Assembly (NCBI GenBank): GCA_964451375.1
Contig: CAYVIN010000001.1
Location: 71,931 to 135,930, forward strand
Reading direction: 5' to 3'
DNA: 64,000 nt
Source: JAGXQV01 sp964451375
Lineage (GTDB): Bacteria > Pseudomonadota > Gammaproteobacteria > Burkholderiales > Sulfuricellaceae
In this document: positions 17,079 through 26,003 of the stretch, in pieces
Layout: each line of letters starts with the position of its first letter
How positions within the stretch are numbered: the first letter of the stretch is position 1
The notes under the pieces: generated by a model
Seen by the model: the letters and a program-made list of their open reading frames with translations, nothing else
Databases searched by the model: none
Told to the model about the DNA's origin: nothing
Position numbers and translations under genes: made by a program

Positions 17079-17258
17079 ACGACTAAACCGCAGAGGTGTG
17101 ACGTTGTGACCGTTTTGGATTGCGAACATGCTTCGGAGCAGCCAGACTGGCATAGATGGCTCCCAGGCGAACTCTTTTTCAAGAGTCTTCTTCATGCCGT
17201 CGGGCACGCAGCCACCACTGGTAGGAAGAGTGTTACCGTTGAATTGGTCGTTGCGCAT
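16989..17258 (-). CDS. MRNDQFNGN-leader small protein B
   Basis: An 89-codon frame starting with MRNDQFNGNTLP, the same leader as the repeat peptide at 29666 and close to that of the 256-aa protein. GGGGAGA precedes the ATG. A GGCVPDG segment recalls the GGDSVPVG repeat of the 46-aa peptide. The last 30 codons run antisense to the 3' end of CHAT gene 1, so the original stop may have been lost when the CHAT end was joined here. The leader, ribosome site and upstream operator cassette argue that it is expressed. Confidence 0.5.
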   Translation of the reverse strand: MRNDQFNGNTLPTSGGCVPDGMKKTLEKEFAWEPSMPVWLLRSMFAIQNGHNVTPLRFSRSAYHPVSSKSQQIITLLNDRRQGCGNQGR

Positions 17259-17286
17259 TTCAATTCTCCCCAGTTTTATTTCGACG

Positions 17287-17356
17287 CCACGCGTTGTCGT
17301 GTGGTGAAGAGATTTTGCTTGAGGCGAGTCGGCTCGTCAGCTGAGCATTGTGTGAA
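17287..17356 (-). promoter_or_regulatory. promoter/operator cassette, copy 2
   Basis: CCACGCGTTGTCGTGTGG (17287-17304) keeps the CCAC...GTGG arms of the operator but has lost the perfect AACGTT centre. The outer box TTCACACAATG is at 17346-17356. It lies in front of small protein B, in the same arrangement as the other copies. Confidence 0.4.
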
Positions 17357-17410
17357 AGGATTACAAATACCCTTCACGACCCATGATCTTGAAAGCAACT
17401 ACCTTATCAA

Positions 17411-20329
17411 TCAGCACACCATCCAGTATCGAGTAAAAGCCAACAGATCATCACGTTGCTTAACGATCGCAGGCAGGGATGTGGCAATCAGGGTCGATAG
17501 TTTTTGGACGATCTGGCTATAGTCCCGAGAAGGGACGGCCATCAATGCATGCACTAAGCATTTCCATTGGACGTTTGTTTCTTCTCGGAGCTGCGGGGAC
17601 TCATCCAGAGCCAGATCGAGACGCAGCCTGTCTATGCGAGCCGTATCTCTACCTTGCTGCCTCAATTTGTGGCCATCTTGCTCCATCGCCTTTGCCATCT
17701 CCGGCAATGTTTGGACAAGCGCAAGGCGTAGCACGTCGACCGCCGTCGGTGGCCATACACCTGATTCCAGGCAGGCAAGCGCTTGACGTGCCGCGCCACG
17801 CAGGCTCTCCCCTTCCTTCCAGAGCACATGTATAAGCAAGGTCCGCAAGGTGGTGAGCAGATCGTCCACCGGCATCAGCGCCCCCATCGTCAGCGTGAGT
17901 TGCGAACGTGCCAAAGCCGCCGCCATCATCCCCGCCGGCTCGTTGCGCTGGTCTGTCACTCGGCCCAACAGACAGGCACTGGCCTCCACATGAAAGTAAC
18001 GATTCGCATCGGCCGCTAGCCGCTGCTCGTCGAAGTGGAACGGCGGAGGGCCGAAGCCCAGAACCAAGCCGGCACGGCCCGTCTGTGGATCGAAGTGGCC
18101 ATGCCCCAAGCACGCCAAGGCAGCATAGTGGCCGGGTGCCGAGGGCTCGCCAACGACGACGGCGTCGTCTCCCCAGACGGCCTTGAGGATGGCGACCTCA
18201 AGCGGAATGCAATAGAGCCGGCGCTGGATGTCCTCTGCGGCTTCATGGGCCAGTACCAGCAGCGGCAGTTCAGGCGAAGGTCGGGGACGTTCCCGGGACA
18301 CGGCATCGCCTCGGGTCTTGCGGTACTTCGAATAGGCAAAAGGGCCGGGGTGCAGATACAGGTTGCGGCCTCGCTCGGTGGCAGTGCCCTGCCAGGGCAG
18401 CGCATGCATATTGCCAGTGGTGATCATGTGCAGCGTCTTGTCCCTTCCTAGCGTCGCTTGACAGCGCACTTCGATGCGTGGCCAGACTTTCTGCTCAAGG
18501 AAGTCACGCAGCGCCTTATCCAACGCTGAGGAGCTTGTCTCGACGTGAGGATCGTCATCTGCCTCGGCGCCAGTCTTTGTGGCGCAATTGCCGGCGTTGC
18601 GTACACAACGGCCACGGGCCATCAAGGTTGCGAATCTTTCTTCTACAGCCTCTGCGTGAGCAAAGTCCGGACGTTCCATTCCCTCAAGAAACAGCGCTTC
18701 GGTTTCGTCGTTTGCGCATGTACGCAGCAGCATGAAGGGCGGTAAGTCCAGGCCGAACTCCTTGGGAACTACCCAGGTGGCGAGGGCTTGGCCAGACTTC
18801 GGGCGCAAGTCCGCGTCGGTCATAGCGCCGGCCGCGATGGACTCGGGGAGTTTGCCGGCTTTAATCAGTTGCTTGCCCAGCACGCGCCATTCTTCGCGCA
18901 ACTGCCATTCTTCGCGCTTGAGTGCTTCGTACTCTGGCGCTTTCTGTTCGTCGGTTTCTGCTGACGCGAAGCCTCCCCTCATGCCACCGCGACCGCCGCC
19001 ATCTAGGTTGCCGAAACTCGCCAGGTTCGCCTGGATTTGGTGAAGTCTTTTGTGGAGATCGAGATAGCGTTCCGTATCGACGTCCCCAGTTGCGCCAAGA
19101 CGGATTCGTTCAAGTTCAAGTGCCGCAAGGGCTTGTGCAGCGGTATGGCGGCCATGGGCTGCCGCTACCACGTCGAGAACCAAGTCATATCGCCCACGTC
19201 TAATAAATAGATTTATCCATAGAGACCAGAATCCTTTTATTTTCAAATAGTCATTAGACGCCGTTCCGTCTGTGAAATACCTATCTAGTAGCCGTCGTGC
19301 CAGGCGATAAGCTGTCTCAATATTGCCAGGGCTGCCTTCATAAATATATTTGTGAGTGGCAACGTAAGCTAGCCTTGTTAGATCGTCTATTTTAATAGTT
19401 ACGTCAGAATTTAAAGCCAGCTGCATTGCTACGATGAGATCATCAAGACCTTTAGCCAAAATCTGCGAAAGTTCGGCAATGGCTAGGCCAATTGGAGCCT
19501 CAATATACTTAACGGTTCCTACTCCAAATAATTCGATACCCAAATCTTTCAAAGAACTATCAAATGTATCCGGAGCGTGCACCTCAAATTGCTCAACTCT
19601 TTTCATGAAAGCAATTAGGTCGTTAAGATGATTCACGGGAAGGTCCGATATCTTGCATGCCCACCCTTTAAGCCAAAACCTCGATATGGATACGACTAAG
19701 AGCTCAACAAGCAATTTATTTTGATCTTGGAGTAATACAAAATCAGTATATCGCCTAATCCTTATCGGGAGCCCAATAACGTCGTCCTTCAAAAAACTGG
19801 CTTGCGGCAGGAGGTGGTAATATCTCGATTTGGTTGCAAGAAACGCTACAAGGTCAAGTGCATTGTTGCTGTTCTTAATCAGTAACTCTGTTCTTAAATA
19901 TTCATTAAATTCCAGCTTTCGTTCCGCGAGACGCTTAGAGGTTATCTCTATCCTTCTAATAAAGTAATCTCTCGATTTTTGATCCTTGGTTCTTCGTACC
20001 GATCGAATCAGTGAACTCAGTATATCCCTGCTTTGTTTCACATATCGCCCAGTTGTAACCACCAAATCAGGTGCATGGTGGAATATCTTTTGGCTCTCTG
20101 CTATTTCGATCATTTTTAAGTCAGACACTCGTGCTTCGGGCTTGTTGCACAGAGGCTTAAGAATAGAACATAGAAACAAGTTGGCTATCGAAAATAACTC
20201 TTTGATTTTTAAGAAAATATTGCAGTTTGCATCATCTATTATATAGAGAGCTTCGTGATAGTCCCTTTCCTCAATAAATTTCTTGGCCGATTCCAGTTCG
20301 GCATCTATTGGACACTGCTCTAATTTCAT
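17411..20329 (-). CDS. TPR-CHAT caspase-like protease 2
   Basis: A 972-aa protein from the ATG at 20329; the frame is open to a GTG at 20368. The N-terminal ~400 residues are helical but more divergent than in the paralogues and AT-rich at the DNA level, suggesting a swapped sensor region. The shared linker AHGRHTAAQALAAL is followed by the CHAT domain with TLHMITTGNMHALPWQG, CLGHGHFD (His743) and EASACLLG (Cys786). It ends in TRYWMVC. The ATG follows the stop of a 41-aa gene after two bases (TAGCCATG), so translation is probably coupled. It is the last gene of the JAB/E1/AAA operon. Confidence 0.85.
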   Translation of the reverse strand: MKLEQCPIDAELESAKKFIEERDYHEALYIIDDANCNIFLKIKELFSIANLFLCSILKPLCNKPEARVSDLKMIEIAESQKIFHHAPDLVVTTGRYVKQSRDILSSLIRSVRRTKDQKSRDYFIRRIEITSKRLAERKLEFNEYLRTELLIKNSNNALDLVAFLATKSRYYHLLPQASFLKDDVIGLPIRIRRYTDFVLLQDQNKLLVELLVVSISRFWLKGWACKISDLPVNHLNDLIAFMKRVEQFEVHAPDTFDSSLKDLGIELFGVGTVKYIEAPIGLAIAELSQILAKGLDDLIVAMQLALNSDVTIKIDDLTRLAYVATHKYIYEGSPGNIETAYRLARRLLDRYFTDGTASNDYLKIKGFWSLWINLFIRRGRYDLVLDVVAAAHGRHTAAQALAALELERIRLGATGDVDTERYLDLHKRLHQIQANLASFGNLDGGGRGGMRGGFASAETDEQKAPEYEALKREEWQLREEWRVLGKQLIKAGKLPESIAAGAMTDADLRPKSGQALATWVVPKEFGLDLPPFMLLRTCANDETEALFLEGMERPDFAHAEAVEERFATLMARGRCVRNAGNCATKTGAEADDDPHVETSSSALDKALRDFLEQKVWPRIEVRCQATLGRDKTLHMITTGNMHALPWQGTATERGRNLYLHPGPFAYSKYRKTRGDAVSRERPRPSPELPLLVLAHEAAEDIQRRLYCIPLEVAILKAVWGDDAVVVGEPSAPGHYAALACLGHGHFDPQTGRAGLVLGFGPPPFHFDEQRLAADANRYFHVEASACLLGRVTDQRNEPAGMMAAALARSQLTLTMGALMPVDDLLTTLRTLLIHVLWKEGESLRGAARQALACLESGVWPPTAVDVLRLALVQTLPEMAKAMEQDGHKLRQQGRDTARIDRLRLDLALDESPQLREETNVQWKCLVHALMAVPSRDYSQIVQKLSTLIATSLPAIVKQRDDLLAFTRYWMVC

Positions 20330-20331
20330 GG

Positions 20332-20457
20332 CTAACGACGCTGTAGAAAAAAACGAATCTGAACGCACTGGTTCAGTCCGGCTCGGTTTTTTTCGACGCA
20401 GCCGATGGCTGAATTCTCAATTTTTTTATGGGCGGGCAACCGCTCTGGCTTATTCAT
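20332..20457 (-). CDS. 41-aa protein coupled to CHAT protease 2
   Basis: A short basic frame starting MNKPERLPAHKK, with GAGGTG just before its ATG and its TAG two bases before the CHAT 2 start. It could be a real small protein or a leader whose translation sets CHAT 2 output. A 26-aa frame has the same placement in front of CHAT 4. Confidence 0.45.
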   Translation of the reverse strand: MNKPERLPAHKKIENSAIGCVEKNRAGLNQCVQIRFFLQRR

Positions 20458-20546
20458 ATTCACCTCATTCGATTCTTGGTATCCTCTGTGTGGCAATGCC
20501 CGGAGATCAACCAAGCTCCATCTCAAGAAATTCGCAACTCGACGAT

Positions 20547-22598
20547 TTAAGTCATCATCACAAAAAGCTGAAGTACCCCTTCATCAGCGTCGATGCAAGT
20601 TGTAATCTTGGTAGGCGTCTGTAAGAAGAGCGGGGGATCGCAGTCCCTGAACATATCTAGACAGTACTCGTCGAGTTCCAGATAGATCTTGGTCATATCG
20701 AGCCCTGGTGCGCAAACTTGGCGATGGGGTATGTAATAACGTTCCCAATCACTCTCGGTTACCCAATAGACGAATGATTGAACACCAAAGTTAGCCTGGT
20801 TCCACGTCTCTCTAAGAACGTCAATCTCTAGAGTGTCGCCACCGCGAAGGTCGTACTCGTCGTAGTCATCGTCATCTTCTTCCGCTAGCACAGTGAGGGA
20901 CTCTTGCAGGATGCGCACTCCCTCGCCATGATGTCGAATAATCCAGCTTGGGCTACCGGCGGAGGCTTTGCCCATTTCGGTCGCGCCAGAAGTATAGGCA
21001 GGCTTGGGATCAAGAGTGCCCGCGTATCGGACATTTCTGGCCCGTGTTAAAACCTGTTGTGCCATGCAATGGGACTTATGCTCCATGTAGATCAGCTCTG
21101 CTGCAGGAGAGATAAAATCACCTTTAGCGACCCGTTTACGGTCGCGTGCAGCTGCGGCCTCGGACGAGTGTGGGGTAGTATTCTCAATCGCTTCTCTCCC
21201 GGATTCGATGGGTGGTTTCATATTGCCTTCGTAAATTACACGCTCCAATATTAGAATCAGCAGAAGCGTAACGGGGAAATTGCTGCCTAACTGGCCGTCG
21301 AGCTGCCTTTTGCGAGTATCACAGTAGTTATAGACCTCCGATTTGTCAGCTGTCGCGTTGCTTCTGGGCTGAGTAGCGTTTTCCTTAAGCCAACGGAGAT
21401 CGTTTTGGCGCTCACGGAAAAAAAGCTTGTCTATGGACCGGAAGAAGCCCAGGTCAATATCTAATCTTTTCCCACCCAGGCCGAAACCTTTAAGGAATTT
21501 CTTTTCATACTCACATGCCGGGATACTTAGGCCATTGAGCCATTTCCTAAATTCGCCGCGTTTTCGAGTATATGCTTGACAATATTCCTTCGCTATTTCT
21601 GTGTCCGCCTCTATCACCATGAACAGCTTCTCGATGGATTCAGGCAAATTTGATTCAGCGAGCACTTGTGAATCAACAGTGCGCCAATAAGCAGCCAGTA
21701 GCCTCATGTAGCTTTCAGCAAGTTCTTCGTTTACGAAGCGTGTGGCATTACGGCTCAGTTCGACGTTAGACCCAATAACGGCGTAACCATAGTCTATGTA
21801 AGCGTATTCCTCCGGTGCAAAAGATACCTCCTGTCCCGCATCGAGCCGCACGCGCAAGGTCTTTCCATGGAGATCGCTCGATATTTGTGTCACCGTACCG
21901 CGTTGCCCGCTCTTGACGCCCAACGCACCGCTACTTCGCTTAAACACAATGCGGTCACCTTCCGCGAACTCTTTGTCGATCTCCTTCTTGCCGTATATCG
22001 TCTTTACATATATCGGGTTGTGGAGAATATTTTGACTACCGAAGACTTCGCGGGCGAGGCGATTGAGGTGGGCCACATCTTCCGGTTTTTTCGCAAGCAT
22101 CAGCGACTGTTCCGGTTGGCTTGGGTTCCAAACTGAGAACCACTCTTCAACTACTTGCGCATAAGAGCTCTCTGCTGATAGCCATATCTCGTGAATTTCT
22201 ATGTCAGACTGGGCCTTAGCTAGCCATTTTCGCTTTCCCGAGAGCGCCAATAGAAAGGCCAGATATCCATCAAGATATGGGACTGATGTTTGGTCTCCAG
22301 CGGCACATACATCCCCCCCCTTGTTCAGCTCGGCCAATTCAAGCAGAAAAACCATCTTCCACAGTCGCATGTCGCCGTCACTGGCAGCTTTTATGGCATT
22401 CGTTGCAGTCAGTTGCCCCAGGGAATATGGGTAAAAATGGTTCTTGGCATCAGACATGATGGATGCAGGAAAATGTCCGAGCCAAGGTTTGGCCCATTCC
22501 GCAGAAATGCTTTCACGTTCGAAGTAGTAGTCGCCGTACTGGCTACTTCGACCGGAGTTTTTACTAATAATTGCTGCGATCTGGTCGATAAAGTACAT
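20547..22598 (-). CDS. 683-aa protein with a relaxase/helicase-derived segment
   Basis: Mostly unrecognised. Residues about 165-290 closely recall the C-terminal RecA/SH3 part of MobF relaxase-helicases (TraA/TraI): LMLAKKPEDVAHLNRLARE, then EGDRIVF, LGVKSGQRGTV and YAYIDYGYAV. In helicases the last is followed by the HKSQG motif, which is missing here, and no Walker A is present, so this is a fold reused without ATPase function. An acidic stretch (AEEDDDDYDEYD) lies near residue 610. It lies 25 bases downstream of CHAT 3 in the same operon, and the fragment at 13336-13425 shows it was duplicated with the locus. The role is unknown: perhaps nucleic-acid sensing or scaffolding. Confidence 0.55.
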   Translation of the reverse strand: MYFIDQIAAIISKNSGRSSQYGDYYFERESISAEWAKPWLGHFPASIMSDAKNHFYPYSLGQLTATNAIKAASDGDMRLWKMVFLLELAELNKGGDVCAAGDQTSVPYLDGYLAFLLALSGKRKWLAKAQSDIEIHEIWLSAESSYAQVVEEWFSVWNPSQPEQSLMLAKKPEDVAHLNRLAREVFGSQNILHNPIYVKTIYGKKEIDKEFAEGDRIVFKRSSGALGVKSGQRGTVTQISSDLHGKTLRVRLDAGQEVSFAPEEYAYIDYGYAVIGSNVELSRNATRFVNEELAESYMRLLAAYWRTVDSQVLAESNLPESIEKLFMVIEADTEIAKEYCQAYTRKRGEFRKWLNGLSIPACEYEKKFLKGFGLGGKRLDIDLGFFRSIDKLFFRERQNDLRWLKENATQPRSNATADKSEVYNYCDTRKRQLDGQLGSNFPVTLLLILILERVIYEGNMKPPIESGREAIENTTPHSSEAAAARDRKRVAKGDFISPAAELIYMEHKSHCMAQQVLTRARNVRYAGTLDPKPAYTSGATEMGKASAGSPSWIIRHHGEGVRILQESLTVLAEEDDDDYDEYDLRGGDTLEIDVLRETWNQANFGVQSFVYWVTESDWERYYIPHRQVCAPGLDMTKIYLELDEYCLDMFRDCDPPLFLQTPTKITTCIDADEGVLQLFVMMT

Positions 22599-22623
22599 GT
22601 TTTGCCTCTGTAGCGTAAGGTAA

Positions 22624-25600
22624 TTAGCATATCATCCAGTATCGAGTAAAAGCCAACAGATCATCACGTTGCTTAACGATCGCAGGCAGGGATGTGGCAA
22701 TCAGGGTCGATAGTTGTTGAACAATCGGACTGTGGTCGAGAGGAGGATCGGCCATTACTGCATGTACCAAGCGTTTCCATTGAGTGTCGGCAACTAGCCT
22801 CTGGGGCGATCCATCCAGCGTTAGATCGAGTCGTAGCCTATCTATACGGGCCGTATCTTTACCTTGCATCCTCAGTTTGTGGCCATCTTGCTCCATCGCC
22901 TTCGCCATGTCAGGCAGCGTACGGATCATAGCGTGTCTTAGTGTCTCGATTGCCTCCAGCGGCCAATCACCGGATTCCAAGCAGGCTAATGCGCCGTGAG
23001 CAGACTCGCGCAAGGTTGCGCCAGATCCCCAGAGTGCGTGGCAAAGCAAGGTGCGCAACGCGGCGAGGAGGTCGTCCACCGGCAACAAGGCCCCCATAGC
23101 CATACTTACCGCCGGCTTGGTCAGCGCAGTGGCAATTAGCCCGCAGGGTTCGTTGCCGATATCTAGCAAGTGACCGAGAACACAGGCGCTCGCTTCCATA
23201 TGAGGATAATCGTTGCCGTCCAGCGTCATCGCAGCTTGGTTAAACATACGGCGTCCGCCCGCAGTATCTGGCCCCAGATCGAGACCAGCCTGACCACTCT
23301 TGGCATCGAAGCCACCATGGCCGAGGCAGATCAAACCCGCGTAGGCGCCCGTATCGACGGGTACGTCAGCCACCACCCGGACCGCGTCGTCACCCCATAT
23401 CGTTTGCAGGAAGGCGATCTCTAACGGAATGCAATAGAGCCGTCGCTCCGGCTCGTCCGCAGCTTCGTGGACGAGAACCAGAAGCTTCCTTTGCACCGAC
23501 GGGCAGGGCGACTCCTGAACATTGGCGTCTTGGTGTTTCACATAAGCGAACACGCCGGGGTGAATGTGCAGCGCTGGCCCCTTGTTCGGGGCGCTGCCCT
23601 GCCAGGGTAAGGAATGCAACCTGCCGGACGTGATCATGTGTAGAGTCTTAACTTTTAGGATCGCGCAGCGCTTCAATAGTGGTTTCCACACGGTTTGCGT
23701 GAGAAAAGTCCGTAGCTGTTCGTCCGATACATGCACCGAAGGCACATCCATTTCCTTGCACACATAGGCAGATGCTGCAAACGTTGCGTTTCCCGCATCA
23801 CGCGCGCAGCGTCCAGATAACATCGCGCACGCTAGTTGCTGCTCCATCTTGTAAGCCTGCACAAGATCTAGCCCGCCTTGTTTGTCGAAGAGCATTTTGA
23901 TGCCACCTTGGGTTGCTAGCAGCATGTAAGGTCTACCGCACCGACCTAATTCCTCGGGTACCACCCACAGAGCGAGAGCTTCATCTGACCCAGGTTTCAG
24001 TCGGTCACCTGACATTCGTTCCCAGGCGATCACATCAGGCAATTTCCTGTCGGCGATCAATCGATCTCTTCGATGCCGAAGTCTTTCACCGAGGGATCGG
24101 CGTTCATCGCGCAATATCTGGTCGCGGCTATCGTAGCGGATATCTGTCCCGCCAAGGGTACGGCCTCCATGCAGTCCAGAGAATCCACTATCTGCGGCAG
24201 ACATGCGAATAAGTTCGAGTTCGACCTTGTGGAGTGCCTCGCTCAGTTTCACATACTCGGCTTGGTCCGGATCGATCTGCACCTTCCGCAAGAATAACGC
24301 CGTCATGGCTTGGGCGGCGGTGCGTCGGCAATGAGCGCGAGCGACTGCGTCGAGCACCAGCTCGTAAAGCTTCAAGCGTCGGAATATCGTAATCCAATCG
24401 CCCCAGAATTTCGGGAGAGCCGCCTCCTGAATGCTACCAGTGTCTGTCATGAAGTACTGGTAACTGGCCAGGTAGCTATCCAGAATTCTGAGCATATCCA
24501 TGTAGTCCGTTCCCGCCATTGCGCCGAGCTCTTGCGGATATTCCGTCGACGCATAAATATGCCACGCAATCGCACTCTTTGCAGCCATTTGTTGCGGAAG
24601 GTGAATCAGTCTATGCTTGATAGAAAATGCAATAGATGTACGTAAGAGGATCAAGGCACCAAACCAGCTCCCACTAGCCACCATCAATAGTGCTCGATCT
24701 TCTTGGGCGCGGATCACGTCGTCGCACAAGTACATCTGACCATCTGCAATTAGGCGCTCATAGTTGGCAATAGCTTCTACATACTCCTCGTCAGCAGTAT
24801 TAAGATGTCCTAAAGTGAAAAGCGTTTTCGCTCGGTCTGCTTGTGCGCGAGCAAGTGCCGCCTCCCAGTGCTTTTCTCCCTCAGCAATAAGCGCACGATA
24901 ACCAACGATTATTTCATCGCATGCCTGACAGGATGCCTCCATCCGGTCGAGGGAACGTAGCGATTGAGTTCGTGCGTGTTGCGCAAGAAGAAGATTGGCT
25001 CGTAATCGCCTATACCCGTCCTCAATGAGCCGCTTGTAGCAATCTACGGCGAAATCAAAAGCCTCAAGTGATCGCTCATGCTGACCTACAGAGTTTAGTA
25101 CTGTGGCTCTACCCGTGAGCGCCCAAACAATCTCACTTTCCCATAGACCCCGCTCATCCTCGGCGAGATCAAAGTAACACTCGAGTGCCTCTTCAAAGCC
25201 CTTGCGAGCCAAGTCATGTTTCTGGAGATATGCCAGTAGCTCAGCTCTTATCGACAGTGTCTGCGCGAGGTTACCGAGCCATTTTCGCTCACCGGAACTG
25301 ACTAAACTCGCAAAGCCACGAATGGCGAGATCGAAAACCGTTACTGAAGCTTCGACATCGCCACGGAAATGCAGCATTCGCGCCTGACCACTCAGCGCCC
25401 AATAACGGTCACCAAGCCACTCAGTTTCGCCTTTGGAGCAAAGCTTGAAAAGACCTCCAATGGCTTCGTCATAACCATCGCGAGCAGCTTCAGTCTGGTT
25501 AAGGACAACTAACGTATTTGCTCGCGCTGTTATGACCCGAAATAGATGACCGAAGTACTGACTTTGTCCTTCGTGTATAAGGTTTCTGTACCCGGAAACC

Positions 25601-25689
25601 GCCTCCGTGAAAGCTACTTGGGCTTCAGAAACGTGACCATCCACTAGCAATCGCCAGCCTTCCGCATCCAGCTCTTTGGGATCCGCCAT
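22624..25689 (-). CDS. TPR-CHAT caspase-like protease 3
   Basis: A 1021-aa protein. TPR-like pairs fill residues 1-400 (AQVAFTEAVSGYRNLI, ASVTVFDLAIRGF, SLEAFDFAVDCY), then comes the shared linker, then the CHAT domain with TLHMITSGRLHSLPWQG, CLGHGGFD (His791) and EASACVLG (Cys836), ending TRYWMIC. AGAGGAAG precedes the ATG. It sits between the 88-aa gene and the 683-aa gene in the JAB/E1/AAA operon, so it is the CHAT most closely tied to the conjugation-type enzymes. The last ~70 residues equal those of CHAT 1 with almost no silent changes, a sign of recent recombination. Confidence 0.85.
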   Translation of the reverse strand: MADPKELDAEGWRLLVDGHVSEAQVAFTEAVSGYRNLIHEGQSQYFGHLFRVITARANTLVVLNQTEAARDGYDEAIGGLFKLCSKGETEWLGDRYWALSGQARMLHFRGDVEASVTVFDLAIRGFASLVSSGERKWLGNLAQTLSIRAELLAYLQKHDLARKGFEEALECYFDLAEDERGLWESEIVWALTGRATVLNSVGQHERSLEAFDFAVDCYKRLIEDGYRRLRANLLLAQHARTQSLRSLDRMEASCQACDEIIVGYRALIAEGEKHWEAALARAQADRAKTLFTLGHLNTADEEYVEAIANYERLIADGQMYLCDDVIRAQEDRALLMVASGSWFGALILLRTSIAFSIKHRLIHLPQQMAAKSAIAWHIYASTEYPQELGAMAGTDYMDMLRILDSYLASYQYFMTDTGSIQEAALPKFWGDWITIFRRLKLYELVLDAVARAHCRRTAAQAMTALFLRKVQIDPDQAEYVKLSEALHKVELELIRMSAADSGFSGLHGGRTLGGTDIRYDSRDQILRDERRSLGERLRHRRDRLIADRKLPDVIAWERMSGDRLKPGSDEALALWVVPEELGRCGRPYMLLATQGGIKMLFDKQGGLDLVQAYKMEQQLACAMLSGRCARDAGNATFAASAYVCKEMDVPSVHVSDEQLRTFLTQTVWKPLLKRCAILKVKTLHMITSGRLHSLPWQGSAPNKGPALHIHPGVFAYVKHQDANVQESPCPSVQRKLLVLVHEAADEPERRLYCIPLEIAFLQTIWGDDAVRVVADVPVDTGAYAGLICLGHGGFDAKSGQAGLDLGPDTAGGRRMFNQAAMTLDGNDYPHMEASACVLGHLLDIGNEPCGLIATALTKPAVSMAMGALLPVDDLLAALRTLLCHALWGSGATLRESAHGALACLESGDWPLEAIETLRHAMIRTLPDMAKAMEQDGHKLRMQGKDTARIDRLRLDLTLDGSPQRLVADTQWKRLVHAVMADPPLDHSPIVQQLSTLIATSLPAIVKQRDDLLAFTRYWMIC

Positions 25690-25711
25690 ATCTTCCTCTA
25701 TATCGCAATAC

Positions 25712-25978
25712 TTATCGGCGACTTCCCTTTACCGACGAAGCGCTGCCCCGGAAACGGTTCTCGTCATCCCGCAGGATCGCAGATTCAGGAGGAATGCGTC
25801 GGGTCGTAGCGACCCATTCGTCCCGAATATTCTCGACGATATCACCCAATACCACCAGCCCCGATTGCATGTCTCGCCTGTTGGTCATAAGGCGGCCAGG
25901 CAGAGAAGACATATCCGGTTCGCGCCGACCCCCGAATCGAACCGGGATCAAGTATGCAAGCGCCTTTATGATTCCCAT
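25712..25978 (-). CDS. 88-aa operon protein of unknown function
   Basis: It starts at an ATG 5 bases after GGAGGAA. A basic N-terminus (MGIIKALAYLIPVRFGGRRE) leads to a helical middle (GLVVLGDIVENIRDEWVATTRR) and a polar, Ser/Arg-rich tail. It lies between the AAA+ ATPase and CHAT 3 with short gaps, which suggests an adaptor or substrate role. It does not end in Gly-Gly and shows no clear beta-grasp pattern, so I do not call it ubiquitin-like. Confidence 0.6.
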   Translation of the reverse strand: MGIIKALAYLIPVRFGGRREPDMSSLPGRLMTNRRDMQSGLVVLGDIVENIRDEWVATTRRIPPESAILRDDENRFRGSASSVKGSRR

Positions 25979-26003
25979 AATGTTTCCTCCATTTCTGTCG
26001 GCG

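Noticed and set aside
17106..17522. 138-codon plus-strand frame after CHAT 1
   Set aside because: It is antisense to small protein B and to the end of CHAT 2, has no ribosome site and includes reverse-complement CHAT sequence.
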